Shown here: piece by piece, positions 60,801-64,000 of the stretch | How positions within the stretch are numbered: the first letter of the stretch is position 1 | Layout of the letters: each line of letters begins with the position of its first letter | DNA from: Malurus cyaneus samueli | Lineage: Eukaryota > Chordata > Aves > Passeriformes > Maluridae | Assembly: GCA_009741485.1 (NCBI GenBank) | Contig: CM019216.1 | Span: 48,646,607 to 48,710,606 of the forward strand | Reading direction: 5' to 3' | DNA: 64,000 bases | The notes under the pieces: model-generated | The model's input: the letters and a program-made list of their open reading frames with translations, nothing else | Database searches by the model: none | Told to the model about the DNA's origin: nothing | Position numbers and translations under genes: made by a program

Positions 60801-63800
60801 TCTGCCATGAGTGCCAGTCCAAGCTCTGCTACCATTGCCATCCCGGCAATGCTGCCTCAGCCAGGCCTTTGTTCCACTTCCTTCTTTCCAGCAGGGTGGG
60901 ATCCTTTCCCCCCAGCTCTGTTTTGAGAGCTTTGTATCCATATGCAACCCTGGGTTTATATGATGAGGTCAAGCTCTGCTGATGTTCCTCTCGCTGGGCA
61001 CTTTGCAGTAGAAGGTGATATTCCAGTGTGATATTCCCCTGCTCTGAAGCACCTCTGGCCAAGAAGGCTGAGGTGACACTTCAGTGGCACAGAAAAGTTC
61101 TCTGGCTAAACCTCCCTGAATCACTCTTTAAAAATGTTTCTATGTCACTGCTCCCATTCCATGCTAACACAAAAATGGGCTAGTTTTGTGGGTGAAAATG
61201 GAGAGTATGGCATCACCCCAGTGTGGGTCTCACCATAAACTTCAGCAGATTCTCTGTCCCAAGGGTGCAGCAGCTACCAAGCACTGTATAATGTAAACAC
61301 CAAACCATTGTTGAAGTGGAAATTATCCCATTATACCCATTTAGTCCTGTATTATACCCTCTCTAGGAAAACAGGAATGAGAAAAAATTTGCTGGAGGAG
61401 GTGATGACAGTGGTTCATTAAAAAATAATAAAATGCTAGGATACTAATAAATGTGGCATACTGGTATTTGTATATCTCCAAGCTGAGGAAACACAGCTCC
61501 AGTATAAATAGATGGAACTTTATAAATGGACTTTTGTGGTCACACTAGCTGTGCAGTAAGACAGTGTATTTTTAATTATTGCATTCTGGCGACATACAGA
61601 ATTGGTACAGCACTTCCCAGGATATATGAATATGTTGTGTCTGCCACTAGATGTTTGCAGCCACAAAAAAAAAGAAGTACAACCCTCTGAGGGCCAGATT
61701 TGCCTGATGGCTGTACCACAGCACATCTCCCTGCTTGTAGCTCTGTGCCAAGGACAGCCCTGCTGCGCAGGCAGCTGAGGGCCCAGCGTGGCTCTCAGTC
61801 CCCCACCATGGGTCACAATTCCCAGCTAGAGGAGCACAGACACAGCTGTGGTCCTTGTACTCTTGGCTGGAAACAAAAGGGGTGCCCGGTGCAGATTCTG
61901 AGAAATGGCAATGCCCACAGTGGCTTTGGAGAGTCTCTTTCCAAAGGCAAATCTGGACGAAACAGCCATCTGTGTTCTGGGTGAAAACTCAGCTGTTCTG
62001 CACACAGGAGCTACCTACAATTACCACAAAACCAGTCATCAAATCTGGCTTCAGTTGCTTTGGGTCTGTTTTGGAGCAATTCCTTTTCTGTGGCTTCAGT
62101 AATGATCATCAGTGTTTATCTCCCTTAATGCAAGGCTCATCCTATGCAGTCCATGCATCGCATTTTGTGGAGGGTGCTCCCTTTTCTGGCTGAAAGATTT
62201 GTCCAGACAGAACAGAAGAGTTTTATAACACTGGTTTTCGATCCATGACTACGTGCAGATGTTTCTGGAAATGCAGAATTTGTCGGGAAAGGGCTGGGGC
62301 CATGCACAGCCTCTCCATGCACACCATGAACTTCCCAAACAGGTCATGCAGGTGCTGCCAGCCAGAAGCCCTCCTGGGAGCAGCGGAGGCCCTCACAGGT
62401 CTGCGGCTGCAGGTTAAGACCTTCATTACTCTACAGACTAGCTTGGAATTTCTTCTTTCCTCCCACGCCCCTCCTTTTCCTTCTGCCCCCTCGGCTAGCA
62501 GAATCAACCAAGTATATATTGGTGGAAGTGGCTTTTTCAGACACCTCGCATTCCCCCAGCATGCTGCTGGAAAACAAAACTGGCGCTAGTCTGAATCCAT
62601 AACGAAACAGCAGGAAACCTTTCCTCTATTAAATCAACAAGGCATTGCCACTGATGTGAATAAGTCACAGACTTCATGCTCGCCACCTGAGACATCCACT
62701 CATCCCGTGGAAAAGAGAGAAGCAATTAGTCTAAATTGTGGGCAAATGAAAAGATAAGGGTGTTTTCCCTCTCTTCCTTTCCCTGCTATTTTAGAACCCA
62801 GCAGTTTTCTGCTTCAAGTGGAAAATAAGGATTGGCTGTATTCAGCCTTGGATTTCTTTTTTTTAGGCGCTTATAAATCTTGCTAATTAGCTGTAGAAAT
62901 CATAAAAGCTAAGCATAATGTTTTAATCATAAGCTCCTCAGGACACTGATGTTCATGTTGCTCCCTGGTTCCTCATTTCCATGTACAAATTACTGTGCCC
63001 GTAACACTTTGGCAGCTCATCTCTCATGCCAAGGATGTTTTCAACAGAATTGTTATTTCAGTTACTAAGCCACAAGCTTACACCTGCAAAAAATAAAAGT
63101 AAGAGAATAACACTGCAGTGGAAGGTCCCCCCTCCTTGTACTGGTGGAATATTAAAGCTTCTTCAAAGTAATTAAACACAGGTTTCAAGCACAAAGTCTG
63201 GCTGGCAGATTGGTGAAACAATTTTCTCTTTTCCAAGAAGCTAAAGGCAAGTTCCCCAGTCAGCAGCTGAGGAATCCATAAGCACCCCAACTTAGATAGC
63301 AGTGCTAACACTTTGGGAATTTCTGGGGCAATACAGCAGGTCTGAGGCATCATGGACACAGCTGTGAAGTCAAACCTCGCTTCAGTTCTTATCCCAATCA
63401 CCATAAATGAGGTCAGCATCTGCTAAGACACTGGATAATAATAGCTTGCTTAATTATACATTTTGCCTGTAATTTATTCCAGATCAACTTTCCTAGTGGC
63501 AGTGAAGTAGGGTATTTTCCAGTTCTTTTATGTTCCTGTGATTAGTGAATGATGCCCTCGGTGTATGTGCATGCATCTAATTTTCACTTTTGACTTTAAT
63601 GCAATTTAACATAATCAAAATAAATATTATTCTTCACTTTTCCAAATTTTGTTTCAGCACTTGTAAAGTAAATATTTTGCTTAAGAATGTGGAAAGTCTG
63701 TGCCTGAAGCTTTCTCTGAGGGGAGAAAGAGCCCATCCCTCTCTCTCTCGGCGCTTCAGCATCACCCAAAAGATGATGGTGCTTCTTTCAGGGTGGCAAA

Positions 63801-64000
63801 CTAACTGGTGGCAGAGAAGCAGGATGGATGGCCAAGGATACCTGCTTTAGCCACTCCATTGAATATGAGCCCAAATAATGAAGTATGAAAGGGTTAATGG
63901 GATAAAAGCTTTATTTTTTTTGTTCCTTTACATGAATTGTCAAACTAAACTCACCTTTGAGCCATTAGGCAATGGCCATATTCCTTTACTGCCTTAAAGC
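57861..64000. other. Intergenic, gene-poor
   Basis: No supported exon to the window end. It contains an (AC)n run near 57890, an AT-rich block at 60560-60605 and a possible regulatory block around 59050-59560. CENPW, the next gene in this block in other vertebrates, was looked for and not found, so it probably lies beyond the window. Confidence 0.4.

Noticed and set aside
38900..64000. Search for CENPW or another downstream gene
   Set aside because: No frame or exon with a histone-fold signature or any other recognisable motif was found.

Overview
This window is vertebrate nuclear DNA, almost certainly from a bird. It has two multi-exon genes with GT-AG introns and CpG-rich first exons, long AT-rich introns, at least six CR1 non-LTR retrotransposon fragments, and an LTR that resembles avian ERVL-type elements. 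The gene order HINT3 then TRMT11 matches the block known from human 6q22 and its bird counterpart. The species cannot be fixed from the sequence alone.

Layout. 1-700: upstream flank with a CR1 tail. 856-5128: HINT3 (+), a histidine-triad hydrolase with five coding exons, followed by a long 3' region. 6829-7296: probable solo ERV LTR. 7.3-10.2 kb: intergenic. 11327-11788: a compact ABRA/STARS-like gene on the minus strand, with a clear 3' splice site upstream of its ATG, a probable noncoding first exon, and a perfect CArG box (SRF site) at 12568-12577. 14.6-15.35 kb: CpG island. 14982-38762: TRMT11 (+), catalytic subunit of the tRNA m2G10 methyltransferase; all 13 coding exons were placed, giving a 461-residue protein with phases that agree at every junction. 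38.9-64 kb: gene-poor, with three more CR1 fragments, a 202-nt imperfect hairpin at 47835-48036, a small perfect hairpin, and AT-rich stretches that may be regulatory.

The genes are neighbours, not an operon. HINT3 and the ABRA-like gene converge; the ABRA-like gene and TRMT11 diverge with about 2.2-2.8 kb between their likely start regions. HINT3 and TRMT11 look like CpG-island housekeeping genes, while the ABRA-like gene has muscle/SRF-type promoter signals. The most notable items are the ABRA-like gene, the HINT3 first-exon frame problem, a possible alternative last exon of TRMT11 at 31639-31765, a 78-codon upstream ORF overlapping the TRMT11 start across four exons, and the long hairpin at 47.9 kb.
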